Shown here in pieces: positions 8,608 through 17,153 of a stretch of DNA of 64,000 nucleotides (position 1 is the stretch's first letter; each line of letters starts with the position of its first letter). Origin of the DNA: Chitinophaga japonensis (GTDB lineage Bacteria; Bacteroidota; Bacteroidia; Chitinophagales; Chitinophagaceae); the NCBI RefSeq assembly GCF_007830125.1, contig NZ_VLLG01000008.1:205403-269402 (forward strand), read 5' to 3'. The notes beneath the pieces are model-generated. The model ran no database searches, was not told where the DNA came from, and saw nothing but the letters and a program-made list of their open reading frames with translations. The position numbers were made by a program, and so were the translations under genes.

Positions 8608-9429
8608 ATGAGTGACCTTTTACAGCAAATAGCCATGGCCAGGGGCTATATCAGCAGCCAGTCCACGCTGCAGCCGGCCATAGGCATCATACTGGGCAGC
8701 GGCCTGGGCGGCCTGGTATCGGATATTACAGACCGTACGGAGATCCCCTACGGGGATATTCCGCATTTTCCGTCCTCCACCGTGGAAGGGCACCAGGGCC
8801 GCCTGATCCTGGGCTACATGCAGGGATGCCCGGTAGTAGTGATGGCCGGCAGGTTCCACTATTACGAGGGACTGTCCATGCAGCAGGTCACTTTCCCGGT
8901 AAGGGTCATGAAGGCGCTGGGCATTCATACACTGCTGATCTCCAATGCCGCCGGCGGTATGAACCCCGCTTTTAAGGTGGGCGACCTGATGATCATCCGC
9001 GACCACATCAACCTGCAGCCGGAGCACCCGCTGCGCGGCCGCAACGAGGATACCCTGGGGCCCCGTTTCCCGGATATGAGCGAGCCTTATGCCAGGGCGC
9101 TGATCGACCGGGCGCAGAAAATTGCCGCCGCCGGCAATATACCCGTGCATACCGGCGTATATGTAGGCGTGCAGGGCCCTACCTTTGAAACCAGGGCGGA
9201 ATACAAATACATGCATATCATTGGCGGCGATGCCGTGGGCATGAGCACGGTGCCCGAAGTGATCGTGGCGGTGCATGCCGGCCTGCAGGTGTTTGCTATG
9301 AGCGTGATAACGGATATCGGTATACGGGAGGAGGAAAATGTGATCACCCATGCGGAAGTGCTGGAAGCTGCTGCAGCAGCGGCCCCCAGGCTGACACATA
9401 TTTTCAGGGAGCTAGTAGCCAACAGCTAA
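8608..9429 (+). CDS. punA: Purine-nucleoside phosphorylase
   Basis: 273 residues, type I (trimeric) purine-nucleoside phosphorylase. Visible motifs are the phosphate loop GSGLGGLVSDI, the HQGRLILG segment, FHYYEG, SNAAGGMN, the MITHINLQ-type loop (MIIRDHINLQPEHPLRG) and VQGPTFETRAEY with the downstream VGMSTVPEV. It splits purine nucleosides into base and ribose-1-phosphate for salvage. The gene is followed after about 12 bases by a porin gene on the same strand, so the two may be cotranscribed. Confidence 0.96.
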   Translation: MSDLLQQIAMARGYISSQSTLQPAIGIILGSGLGGLVSDITDRTEIPYGDIPHFPSSTVEGHQGRLILGYMQGCPVVVMAGRFHYYEGLSMQQVTFPVRVMKALGIHTLLISNAAGGMNPAFKVGDLMIIRDHINLQPEHPLRGRNEDTLGPRFPDMSEPYARALIDRAQKIAAAGNIPVHTGVYVGVQGPTFETRAEYKYMHIIGGDAVGMSTVPEVIVAVHAGLQVFAMSVITDIGIREEENVITHAEVLEAAAAAAPRLTHIFRELVANS

Positions 9430-9441
9430 TTATATTTGTTA

Positions 9442-11418
9442 ATGAGGCATCTTTTCATCATACTGGGGTTGCTGGTAACAGGCGGCAGCCAGGTAATGGC
9501 ACAGTTCAATACAGGCGGCTTCGGCAACTTTGGCGCAGGCGGCAATACCCGTATGCAGCGGGACACCTCCCAGCGCAACCTGGGGCCGGACACCCTTACC
9601 CTCAAATATCACTACCTGAATGATCCGGTGCAGCACCGGCTGGATTCTTCCGTGATAGATTTTACCGGCAACTACCTGGGCGTGCCCGCCAGCTACGTGA
9701 CCCTGGGCAATACCGGCAGCGCCGCGCGCAACATTATTTTTACGCCGCGTATGCAGGCCGGTTTTGATGAAGGGTTTCATGCCTATGATGTATACGGCTT
9801 CAGTCATGAGAATGCCCGGTTCTATAACACCACCCGGCCCTACTCGGAGCTGCAGTACCTCATCGGCGCCAAGCAGGAGCAGGTGATCGGCGTATCGCAC
9901 ACCCAGAACCGCAACCAGTATTTCAATTTTTCCTTTGACTACCGGAAGATCAATGCGCCGGGGTATTTCCGCACCCAGAACACGAATCATGACCTGTACC
10001 GGGTAACGGCCAACTACAAGAGCAAAAACCTGCGCTACCACGCTTACCTGAGCTACTATTATAACAAGATCAACGGCGGGGAGAACGGCGGTATCCGGGA
10101 CGCATCCTACCTGGACAGCTCCAGGTACAGCAACCGGCGGACCATAGACGTGAACCTGGGCAACGAGGAGGTGCCCACCTATGCGTTCTTCGGCACTACC
10201 ATCGCGGTTAAATCCACCTACCAGCAAAGGGGCATACTCCTGGAGCAGCAGTACGACTGGGGAAAGGGCGATACCGTGCACGTGAACGATACCACGCAGT
10301 ACTACAAGTTCGATCCTGTATTCCGCGTGCAGTATACCTTTAAATCCCAGAGCAATACCTACGAGTTTACGGATAATGATCCCGATCAGGAATACTACCC
10401 GCTGCATTACGATATCGTATACAAGGCCAATGATACCATCCATGCACGCCAGCAGTGGCGCACCCTTTCCAACGACCTGTCGCTGATACAGTTCCCGGTA
10501 AGGGGCAACCTGGCGCACTTCATTAACCTGGGCGCCCGTTTTGATCATACCCGGGGCGAGTTCCCGGACAATGTGAGCCAGCAGTTCAACAACCTGGCCC
10601 TGCATGGCGAGTACCGCAATAAAACACGCAACGAGCGCTGGGATTTTTCCGCCAAAGGCGAGTTCTATGCAGTGGGCCGCAACCTGGGCGATTACAGCGT
10701 GAGCGGTATGCTGAGCCGCTACCTCAATGAAACCCTGGGCAATGTAAGCCTCCTGTTCCGGAACGTAAACCGCGAGCCTTCCTATGTATACAAGTTTTTC
10801 AGCTATAACCGCGACAGTTGGTACAATACAGACCTGGGCAAGGAGAACATCACCCAGCTCCAGTTCTCCGCAGATAATAAAAAACTGAAATATAACCTGG
10901 TAGCGAATTACTATATCTATAACCAGTATACTTACTTTACTGATTATATGCACAGCGCGCAGGCCTCCGGCCTGTTCAACCTGTTGCAGGTCATATTCAG
11001 CAAGCATTTCCGGGTAAAGCACTGGAACTGGTATGCGGATATCGCTTTCCAGCAGGTGCATGGCAATGGCCCGGTAAATGTGCCTACCATCTGGACCCGC
11101 CACCGCATAGCCTATGAAAACCGCCTGTTCAATAACCTGAACCTGATGACAGGTATAGAAGCCCGTTATAATACGGACTATTATGCCGATGATTATTCAC
11201 CGTTGCAGGGCCAGTTTGTGTACCAGAATACACAGAAAGTAGGGTATAATCTCCCGGACCTTACTGCGTTCCTGCATTTCCGTATTAAGTCCTTGTCGGC
11301 CTACATACGGGCGGAGAACCTGAATACCTTCCTGGCAACCAATAACTTCGCCGCTCCGCTGTACCCCTTAAACGATTTCGGCATACGGGTGGGCCTCCGC
11401 TGGTGGTTTATAAACTAG
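9442..11418 (+). CDS. Putative outer-membrane porin (Bacteroidota family)
   Basis: 658 residues from ATG 9442. The signal peptide is MRHLFIILGLLVTGGSQVMA followed by QFNTGG. The mature protein is rich in alternating aromatic/polar strands and ends in an aromatic segment (FGIRVGLRWWFIN) typical of outer-membrane barrels. It corresponds to the large Bacteroidota 'putative porin' family, whose cargo is unknown. An in-frame TTG at 9436 could add two residues, but the ATG fits the signal peptide better. Closely follows punA. Confidence 0.85.
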   Translation: MRHLFIILGLLVTGGSQVMAQFNTGGFGNFGAGGNTRMQRDTSQRNLGPDTLTLKYHYLNDPVQHRLDSSVIDFTGNYLGVPASYVTLGNTGSAARNIIFTPRMQAGFDEGFHAYDVYGFSHENARFYNTTRPYSELQYLIGAKQEQVIGVSHTQNRNQYFNFSFDYRKINAPGYFRTQNTNHDLYRVTANYKSKNLRYHAYLSYYYNKINGGENGGIRDASYLDSSRYSNRRTIDVNLGNEEVPTYAFFGTTIAVKSTYQQRGILLEQQYDWGKGDTVHVNDTTQYYKFDPVFRVQYTFKSQSNTYEFTDNDPDQEYYPLHYDIVYKANDTIHARQQWRTLSNDLSLIQFPVRGNLAHFINLGARFDHTRGEFPDNVSQQFNNLALHGEYRNKTRNERWDFSAKGEFYAVGRNLGDYSVSGMLSRYLNETLGNVSLLFRNVNREPSYVYKFFSYNRDSWYNTDLGKENITQLQFSADNKKLKYNLVANYYIYNQYTYFTDYMHSAQASGLFNLLQVIFSKHFRVKHWNWYADIAFQQVHGNGPVNVPTIWTRHRIAYENRLFNNLNLMTGIEARYNTDYYADDYSPLQGQFVYQNTQKVGYNLPDLTAFLHFRIKSLSAYIRAENLNTFLATNNFAAPLYPLNDFGIRVGLRWWFIN

Positions 11419-11425
11419 GGCGCGG

Positions 11426-11450
11426 AACTGCTATGTTAAGTAGCGGTTTT
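11426..11450 (+). terminator. Likely intrinsic terminator after the porin gene
   Basis: An 8-bp stem (AACTGCTA with TAGCGGTT, one G-T pair) with a 7-base loop and a short T-run (11447-11450) starts seven bases after the porin stop. Confidence 0.55.
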
Positions 11451-11515
11451 GTGACGTAAATGGCGTAACTTTTGTGTAGGATTTTGTTGAAATGGTTGTA
11501 ACAAAATTTTATCAG

Positions 11516-11737
11516 ATGAAGGCATTTACAATAAAACATAACGCGAACCGGTATGATGTGTTGCCCCTGCATGGCCATTCTCAACGGTACAAGGTAAATG
11601 TAGACGGACTGGATGTGTATTATGAGCCGGACCTGGACGGTTACCTGCGCCCCGAAGTAACCGGCGGTAACGGCGTTAACATCTCCCTGCTGCTGGACCT
11701 GGCAGACCGTATACAAGTAACAGTTAAGAATGAATAA
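11516..11737 (+). CDS. Small conserved-looking hypothetical protein
   Basis: 73 residues from ATG 11516 (MKAFTIKHNANRYDVLPLHG). The acidic, aromatic-rich sequence has no signal peptide or membrane helix and contains VYYEPDLDGYLRP and a predicted C-terminal helix. I do not recognise the family; it reads like the small Bacteroidota hypothetical proteins of unknown role. Codon use matches the neighbours, which supports a real gene. The final codons and stop lie inside the left arm of the AT-rich repeat at 11723. An ATG eight codons upstream (11492) is a less likely start. Confidence 0.6.
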   Translation: MKAFTIKHNANRYDVLPLHGHSQRYKVNVDGLDVYYEPDLDGYLRPEVTGGNGVNISLLLDLADRIQVTVKNE

Positions 11738-11827
11738 TTAATATTTAATAATTAATAATCGTTGCAGTAATGTTACCCGAAACACCAGCGTAACGATTAT
11801 TAATTATTCATTCTTAATTATTAATTA
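11723..11827. repeat. AT-rich inverted repeat, dispersed family copy 1
   Basis: Arms at 11723-11763 and 11792-11827 share AATTAATAATCGTT and TTAAGAATGAATAATTAAT in opposite orientation around a centre that contains GCGTAAC. Related copies occur at 18367-18459 and 26170-26260. It may act as a terminator or mRNA-end structure between two plus-strand genes. Confidence 0.7.
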
Positions 11828-11840
11828 GTTTTGCGTGGAT

Positions 11841-12413
11841 ATGCAAAACTTTGAATTGCACATTAAAAACATGGTATGCCCCCGCTGCATAAAAGCCGTG
11901 AGGGCCGTGCTGGAAAGGGAAGGCTTATCCGTACAGGATGTGCAACTGGGAAAGGCCGTGCTGAACGGCCAGCCGGACAGTGAACAGTTGCAGGCGGTAG
12001 CTGCCGCCCTGGAGCAGGAGGGATTGCCCCTGGTAGACGACCGGAAGCAGCAACTGGTGGAAGCTGTTAAGAATATCATTATCGCTACTATCCATCATTC
12101 TCCCCTGAACGAAATGCGGGAAAATTTTTCTACGCTGCTTTCCCGCCAGTTGCATAAGGACTACCATTATCTCAGCAGCCTGTTCTCCGAAATAGAACAA
12201 CTGACCATAGAACAGTATATTATCCAGCAGAAGATAGAGCGGGTAAAGGAACTACTGGTGTACGATGAGCTGAACCTCAGCGAAATAGCGTACCAGTTAG
12301 GCTACAGCAGCGTAGCGCATTTATCCGGCCAGTTTAAGAAAGTGACCGGGCTGACCCCCAGCCGGTTCAAACAAATGAAAGAGCACCGGCGCCGGCCGCT
12401 GGACGCCATATAG
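11841..12413 (+). CDS. HMA-like domain fused to AraC-type DNA-binding domain
   Basis: 190 residues from ATG 11841 (a GTG at 11835 would add two). Residues 1-70 look like a heavy-metal-associated ferredoxin fold with the M-x-C-x-x-C site (MVCPRC). Residues about 95-185 form an AraC/XylS double helix-turn-helix ending LSEIAYQLGYSSVAHLSGQF and TGLTPSRFK. The regulator therefore probably senses a metal (Cu+, Ag+ or similar) directly through the N-terminal CxxC and controls DNA through the C-terminus. No metal exporter is adjacent. The metal and the targets are inference. Confidence 0.82.
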   Translation: MQNFELHIKNMVCPRCIKAVRAVLEREGLSVQDVQLGKAVLNGQPDSEQLQAVAAALEQEGLPLVDDRKQQLVEAVKNIIIATIHHSPLNEMRENFSTLLSRQLHKDYHYLSSLFSEIEQLTIEQYIIQQKIERVKELLVYDELNLSEIAYQLGYSSVAHLSGQFKKVTGLTPSRFKQMKEHRRRPLDAI

Positions 12414-12418
12414 TAAGC

Positions 12419-12545
12419 AAAATTCCAAATTCCAAAACCCAAATCCCAAAATGGCGACAAGCCCTTAATTGTTAGTAACAGTTCTGTATTATTGAGGGCC
12501 TGGCCTGGCTTTTGGAATTTGGAATCTGGAATTTGGGATTTTTAT
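12419..12545. repeat. Word-repeat inverted repeat (AATTCCAAA type)
   Basis: The left arm (12419-12451) repeats the word AATTCCAAA and variants; the right arm (12511-12545) carries the reverse-complement words TTTGGAATTTGGAATC. Arms pair imperfectly around about 60 bases. No coding potential is seen in the gap. Confidence 0.6.
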
Positions 12546-12555
12546 CCATTTGTCA

Positions 12556-14205
12556 ATGAGTTACAAGTATATCATTTGCCTGGCGGCGCTATGGGTACTG
12601 GCCGCCTGTGGCCGTAAAAAGACGCCGAAACAACAGGAGATCGTCAGGAATATCCGGCAGCTCCATGAAGTCATCCCTGAAAATATTGCAGAACGGCTGG
12701 CTTATATGGCAGACAATAACGGTATGATGGAAGACAGCATACCCATGCTGGCTACCGCCCTCCGGTACTTTTACCAGCAAGAGGACAATACCCCCCAGTG
12801 GTCAGACAATGGAACGGCCACTGCCAGCGCAGACTCCATGCTGCACCTGGTGCTGCATGCCATGGATGCGGGCCTGCTGCCTGCCTGTTACCACGCCGGG
12901 GCCCTGACGGCCGCCATGCAACAGGTGAGGACCGACAGCACTTCCCGCAAGGATGCAGCCCTGTGGGCCAAAGTAGATGTGATGATGACGGATGCATTCA
13001 TGAAAATGGCCTCCCACCTGCATTTTGGCGCGGCGCCCCGGGACAGCGTTACCCTGCGCCGGGACTCCGCCTTTACGGACACCACCCTGGCTAACCTCCT
13101 GCAACAGGCCTTGCAGCAAAAAAGTATAGCCGCCGTATTAGGCAGCCTGGAACCGGCGCATGAAGGGTATGCCGCATTGAAGCAGGGATTGCTGGCATTC
13201 CGTGAAAGATATAAAGGGCTTACCCGCGATACCCTGCCGGATGTATATACCGATACCGCCGCCTACCGGCAACAGGTGCTCAACCGGCTGGTGCAGGCCG
13301 CTTTTGTGGATACTACCGGCCGCTATGGCGATACTACCTTGCTGAAGCAGGGGGTGAAAGCGTTTCAGCAGGCCTTTAACCTGTACCCCGACGGTATTGC
13401 CGGGAAAAAAACACGGGAATTCCTGAACCGCTCCCTGTATGACTGGGAGGTGCAGGTGGCCCTGAACCTGGACCGCTGGCGCAAGCTGCCGGATACCCTG
13501 CCGGACCGCTACCTGATAGTGAACATTCCTGCCTACGACCTGCAGGTGGTAGACAGCGGGGCCGTGGTGCTGCACTCCCGTGTGATAGTGGGCACGCCCC
13601 GCAACAGAACACCCCTGCTCAATTCCCGGATGACCAATTTCGTGATGTTCCCTTACTGGCGCGTGCCTTACAGCATCGTGTTCCGGGAAATGCTGCCGGC
13701 TATCCGCAGGAACATCAACTACCTGGCGGAAAAGAACCTGGAAGTGATAGACCGGCACGGCAATGCCGTAGACCCCTATACGATAGACTGGACCAAACTG
13801 GGAAGAGGGCATTTCCCCTATGTGCTGCGCCAGATGGATGGCGAGGACAATTCCCTGGGCATTATGAAATTCAATTTCATGAACAGGTACAGCGTATACC
13901 TGCATGACACCAACAACCGCAGCCTGTTCCGCAACAGCTACCGCGCCCTGAGCCACGGCTGCGTAAGGGTACAGCAGTGGGACAGCCTGGCCATGTACCT
14001 GGTAAAAGACGATACCCTGCGGCATATGCGCGACAGTGTGCGCACCTGGCTGGCCTTCCAGGAAAAAAAACAGGTGAACTTTACCCGCCGGCTGCCCATT
14101 TACATCCGCTATTTTACAACAGTAGCAAAGGACGATAACCGCCTGGTGTTCTACGAAGATATTTATGGGGAAGATGAAGCCCTGCGGAAGCAGATGGGGT
14201 TTTGA
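12556..14205 (+). CDS. L,D-transpeptidase lipoprotein (YcbB-like)
   Basis: 549 residues from ATG 12556. The lipoprotein signal MSYKYIICLAALWVLAAC ends in the lipobox LAAC (Cys18), so the protein is likely anchored in a membrane. A helical scaffold domain comes first, then a peptidoglycan-binding segment (about residues 252-292, GVKAFQQAFNLYPDGIAGKKT). The YkuD transpeptidase domain follows, with catalytic SHGCVRV (His467, Cys469). It makes 3-3 (meso-Dap to meso-Dap) peptidoglycan crosslinks or attaches proteins to peptidoglycan. Length and domain order match YcbB/LdtD. It stands alone between two inverted repeats. Confidence 0.92.
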   Translation: MSYKYIICLAALWVLAACGRKKTPKQQEIVRNIRQLHEVIPENIAERLAYMADNNGMMEDSIPMLATALRYFYQQEDNTPQWSDNGTATASADSMLHLVLHAMDAGLLPACYHAGALTAAMQQVRTDSTSRKDAALWAKVDVMMTDAFMKMASHLHFGAAPRDSVTLRRDSAFTDTTLANLLQQALQQKSIAAVLGSLEPAHEGYAALKQGLLAFRERYKGLTRDTLPDVYTDTAAYRQQVLNRLVQAAFVDTTGRYGDTTLLKQGVKAFQQAFNLYPDGIAGKKTREFLNRSLYDWEVQVALNLDRWRKLPDTLPDRYLIVNIPAYDLQVVDSGAVVLHSRVIVGTPRNRTPLLNSRMTNFVMFPYWRVPYSIVFREMLPAIRRNINYLAEKNLEVIDRHGNAVDPYTIDWTKLGRGHFPYVLRQMDGEDNSLGIMKFNFMNRYSVYLHDTNNRSLFRNSYRALSHGCVRVQQWDSLAMYLVKDDTLRHMRDSVRTWLAFQEKKQVNFTRRLPIYIRYFTTVAKDDNRLVFYEDIYGEDEALRKQMGF

Positions 14206-14219
14206 AAATGTAAAATAGC

Positions 14220-14306
14220 AAATGATAAATGCAAAATGTAAAAGTGAGGGTGAAATGCCTTAATGAAATACTGGCTACCTACTTTTACATTTTACATTTA
14301 TCATTT
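14220..14306. repeat. 26-bp inverted repeat between convergent genes
   Basis: Arms 14220-14245 and 14281-14306 match at 25 of 26 positions in inverted orientation, built from AAATG/TAAA words. It lies between the convergent transpeptidase and isocitrate dehydrogenase genes and could terminate both. Confidence 0.75.
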
Positions 14307-14319
14307 AAGATTTATTATT

Positions 14320-15552
14320 CTATTTTTTCAGCTTTGCTTTCAACGCACTGTCCAGCTCCTGTAAAAACTCTTCCGTATACAGGTAGTGCTTGCCATGCTC
14401 CACTTTGTTGCCGTGGATACATACGGCCAGGTCCTTGGTCATTTTGCCGCTTTCCACGGTTTCCACGCACACCTGCTCCAGCGCATGGCAGAAGTTGATC
14501 AGCTCCTGGTTGTTGTCCAGGCGGCCGCGGAATTCCAGGCCACGGGTCCAGGCAAAGATAGAGGCGATGGGGTTGGTGGAAGTAGGCTTACCGGCCTGGT
14601 GGTCGCGGTAGTGGCGGGTTACGGTGCCGTGCGCCGCTTCCGCTTCCATTACCTTGCCGTCCGGTGTTACCAGGGTGGAGGTCATTAAGCCCAGGGAGCC
14701 GAAGCCTTGTGCCACCGTATCAGATTGTACGTCGCCATCATAGTTCTTACAGGCCCATACGAAGTTGCCGTTCCATTTCAGGGCGCTGGCCACCATGTCG
14801 TCTATCAGGCGGTGCTCGTATACCAGGTTGTTCTTGTCAAACTCGGCTTTGAACTCGTTCTGGTAGATCTCTTCAAAGATGTCCTTGAAGCGGCCGTCGT
14901 ATTTTTTCAGGATGGTATTCTTGGTGCTCAGGTACAGCGGCCACTTTTTCATCAGGGCCTGGTTAAAGCAGGCGCGGGCAAAGCCTTTGATGGACTCGTC
15001 CGTGTTGTACATGGCCAGGGCCACGCCATCGCCTTTGAAGTTGTATACTTCGTGTTGTATCGTTTCACCGTTCTCACCTTCAAAGGTGATGGTCAGCTTG
15101 CCTTTGCCTTTGGTCACAAAGTCGGTTGCGCGGTACTGGTCGCCGAAAGCGTGACGGCCGATGCAGATAGGTGCGGTCCAGTTGGGCACCAGGCGGGGCA
15201 CATTCTTGGTCACGATGGGCTCGCGGAATACGGTACCGTCCAGGATGTTACGGATGGTGCCGTTGGGCGATTTCCACATTTGCTTCAGGTTGAACTCCTT
15301 TACGCGGGCTTCATCCGGCGTAATGGTAGCGCATTTGATACCTACGCCAATTTCTCTGATCGCATTGGCTGCATCTACGGTCACCTGGTCGTTGGTGGCA
15401 TCGCGGTGCTCTATGCCCAGGTCGTAGTATTTGATATCAACATCCAGGTAGGGAAGTATCAGTTTGTCTTTAATGAATTTCCAGATGATCCGTGTCATCT
15501 CATCTCCATCCAGTTCTACCACCGGATTTGCGACTTTGATCTTTTCTGCCAT
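14320..15552 (-). CDS. NADP-dependent isocitrate dehydrogenase, eukaryotic-type subfamily
   Basis: 410 residues of the type II (IDH1/IDH2-like) subfamily. Evidence is the N-terminal KVANPVVELDGDEMTRIIW, the substrate loop TITPDEARVKEF...MWKSPNGTIRNILDGTVFREPI, and the NADP-binding segment AHGTVTRHYR, whose Arg-His pair matches the NADP determinants of human IDH1. It oxidises isocitrate to 2-oxoglutarate with NADP. The next gene upstream on the same strand is a second, distantly related isocitrate dehydrogenase. A 186-base gap with an inverted repeat separates them. Confidence 0.95.
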   Translation of the reverse strand: MAEKIKVANPVVELDGDEMTRIIWKFIKDKLILPYLDVDIKYYDLGIEHRDATNDQVTVDAANAIREIGVGIKCATITPDEARVKEFNLKQMWKSPNGTIRNILDGTVFREPIVTKNVPRLVPNWTAPICIGRHAFGDQYRATDFVTKGKGKLTITFEGENGETIQHEVYNFKGDGVALAMYNTDESIKGFARACFNQALMKKWPLYLSTKNTILKKYDGRFKDIFEEIYQNEFKAEFDKNNLVYEHRLIDDMVASALKWNGNFVWACKNYDGDVQSDTVAQGFGSLGLMTSTLVTPDGKVMEAEAAHGTVTRHYRDHQAGKPTSTNPIASIFAWTRGLEFRGRLDNNQELINFCHALEQVCVETVESGKMTKDLAVCIHGNKVEHGKHYLYTEEFLQELDSALKAKLKK

Positions 15553-15663
15553 TTCAGGTGTTTTTTTAGAATTAATAAGGTTATCTACAACTAGTTATTC
15601 AAGCAAGATAAACCCGAAATATACTATAACGTGGTACAAAATCCAAATTGGCGGAAAGCTAAA

Positions 15664-15732
15664 AGCTTAAAGCAGAAAGCCTTGGAGCGGTTGCTGCATT
15701 AGCTTTATGCTTTTCGCTTTCGGCTTTAAGCT
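15664..15732. repeat. AAAGC-word inverted repeat between two isocitrate dehydrogenase genes
   Basis: Arms 15664-15681 and 15715-15732 match at 16 of 18 positions in inverted orientation (AGCTTAAAGC words). It lies just after the stop of the second isocitrate dehydrogenase and could end or process that transcript. Confidence 0.65.
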
Positions 15733-15738
15733 CAATGT

Positions 15739-17004
15739 TTATAGGTGTTTAATGATCTCGTCTGCAAACTCGCTGGTGGATACCAGGGTGGCGTCGTCCA
15801 TCAGCTTGTAGAAGTCAATGGTCACCCGCTTACGCATGATAGCCGTGCTGAGGCCTTCCACGATAAGATTGGCCGCTTCTTTCCAGCCCATGTACTCCAG
15901 CATCATCACACCGCTCAGGATCACGGAGGAGGGGTTCATGGTGTTGGTATTGGCAAAGCGGGGAGCGGTGCCGTGGGTAGCTTCAAATACCGCATGCCCG
16001 GTCACGTAGTTGATATTGGCGCCGGGAGCGATGCCGATACCGCCTACCGCCGCAGCGGCCGCATCGGAAATATAGTCGCCGTTCAGGTTCAGGGTGGCTA
16101 CCACGGAGAAATCCGCGGGCGCCAGCAGTATCTGCTGCAGGAAGTTGTCGGCAATCACGTCCTTGATCAGTATCTTGTTATGCGCCAGCGCAATGTTCAG
16201 TTCCTTGTTGGCCGCTTCTTCTCCCTGCTCTTTCTTGGTGGCTTCCCACTGTTCCCAGGTATACACCTGCTCGCCAAACTCCAGCCGCGCCAGCTCGTAG
16301 CCCCAGTTCTTGAAGCCCCCTTCGGTAAACTTCATGATATTGCCTTTGTGCACCAGGGTTACGGAGGGCAGCTTGTGCTCAACAGCGTAACGGATGGCGG
16401 AGCGGATCAGCCTTTCGGAGCCTTCTTTGGAAACCGGCTTGATGCCGAAGGAGGAAGTTTCCGGGAAGCGGATCTTCTTTACGCCCAGGTCGTGCTGCAG
16501 GAAATGCAGCAGTTGCTGCGCTTCAGGGGTGCCGTACATATATTCAATACCGGCATAGATGTCCTCGGTATTTTCACGGAAGATCACCATGTTCACCTGG
16601 TCGGGATGGCGCAGGGGAGAGGGCACCTTGTTGAACCAGCGTACCGGCCGTACACAGGCGTACAGGTCCAGCTCCTGGCGCATGGCCACGTTCAGGGAAC
16701 GGATGCCGCCGCCTACCGGCGTAGTCAGCGGGCCTTTAATGGACACCAGGTATTCTTTCAGGTCAGCAAGGGTAGCGGCTGGCAGCCATTCACCGGTTTG
16801 CTGGAAGGCCTTTTCGCCTGCCAGTACTTCTTTCCAGGCGATCTTTCGCTGGCCCGCATACGCTTTCTCCACGGCGGCGTCAAATACGCGCACACTGGCC
16901 TGCCAGATGTCGGGACCGATACCGTCGCCTTCAATAAATGGAATTACTGGTTGGTCGGGAACCTTTAACTGCCCATTGGTCATTACAATCTTTTCTGCCG
17001 GCAT
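15739..17004 (-). CDS. icd: Isocitrate dehydrogenase, bacterial (E. coli-like) subfamily
   Basis: 421 residues from ATG 17004; a GTG at 17010 would add two. It belongs to the type I bacterial family. The substrate motif GGGIRSLNVAMRQELDLYACVRPVRW retains the Ser equivalent to E. coli Ser113, and NVVHKGNIMKFTEG-type residues and HGTAPRFA are present. At the five positions that set NADP preference in E. coli (Lys344, Tyr345, Val351, Tyr391, Arg395) this protein appears to have Arg, Phe, Met, Ile and Lys. It also lacks the Asp/Ile pattern of NAD enzymes, so cofactor choice is uncertain. Alignment was by eye. Confidence 0.93.
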   Translation of the reverse strand: MPAEKIVMTNGQLKVPDQPVIPFIEGDGIGPDIWQASVRVFDAAVEKAYAGQRKIAWKEVLAGEKAFQQTGEWLPAATLADLKEYLVSIKGPLTTPVGGGIRSLNVAMRQELDLYACVRPVRWFNKVPSPLRHPDQVNMVIFRENTEDIYAGIEYMYGTPEAQQLLHFLQHDLGVKKIRFPETSSFGIKPVSKEGSERLIRSAIRYAVEHKLPSVTLVHKGNIMKFTEGGFKNWGYELARLEFGEQVYTWEQWEATKKEQGEEAANKELNIALAHNKILIKDVIADNFLQQILLAPADFSVVATLNLNGDYISDAAAAAVGGIGIAPGANINYVTGHAVFEATHGTAPRFANTNTMNPSSVILSGVMMLEYMGWKEAANLIVEGLSTAIMRKRVTIDFYKLMDDATLVSTSEFADEIIKHL

Positions 17005-17153
17005 AAACACTTATTTAGTGCGCAAAGATAAGCCGATTTGGTTTTTTTCACCGTTATTTTCCCCCCGTTCACCGGAACTTCGCCATTTTTAGCCTAAACC
17101 CGCTTGAAGGCCCGGCCGCCGCTCCCTAGTTTTGTATCATAATCTTAAAAATA

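Noticed and set aside
9439..11103. Long minus-strand reading frame opposite the porin gene
   Set aside because: It mirrors the porin gene in antisense, has no family motif or signal, and arises from high-GC third-position codon bias.
11723..11827. CRISPR-like repeat array
   Set aside because: There is no regular repeat-spacer periodicity; it is one inverted repeat, and no cas gene is present.
15745..16968. Plus-strand frame opposite the icd gene
   Set aside because: Antisense shadow of a fully conserved isocitrate dehydrogenase.
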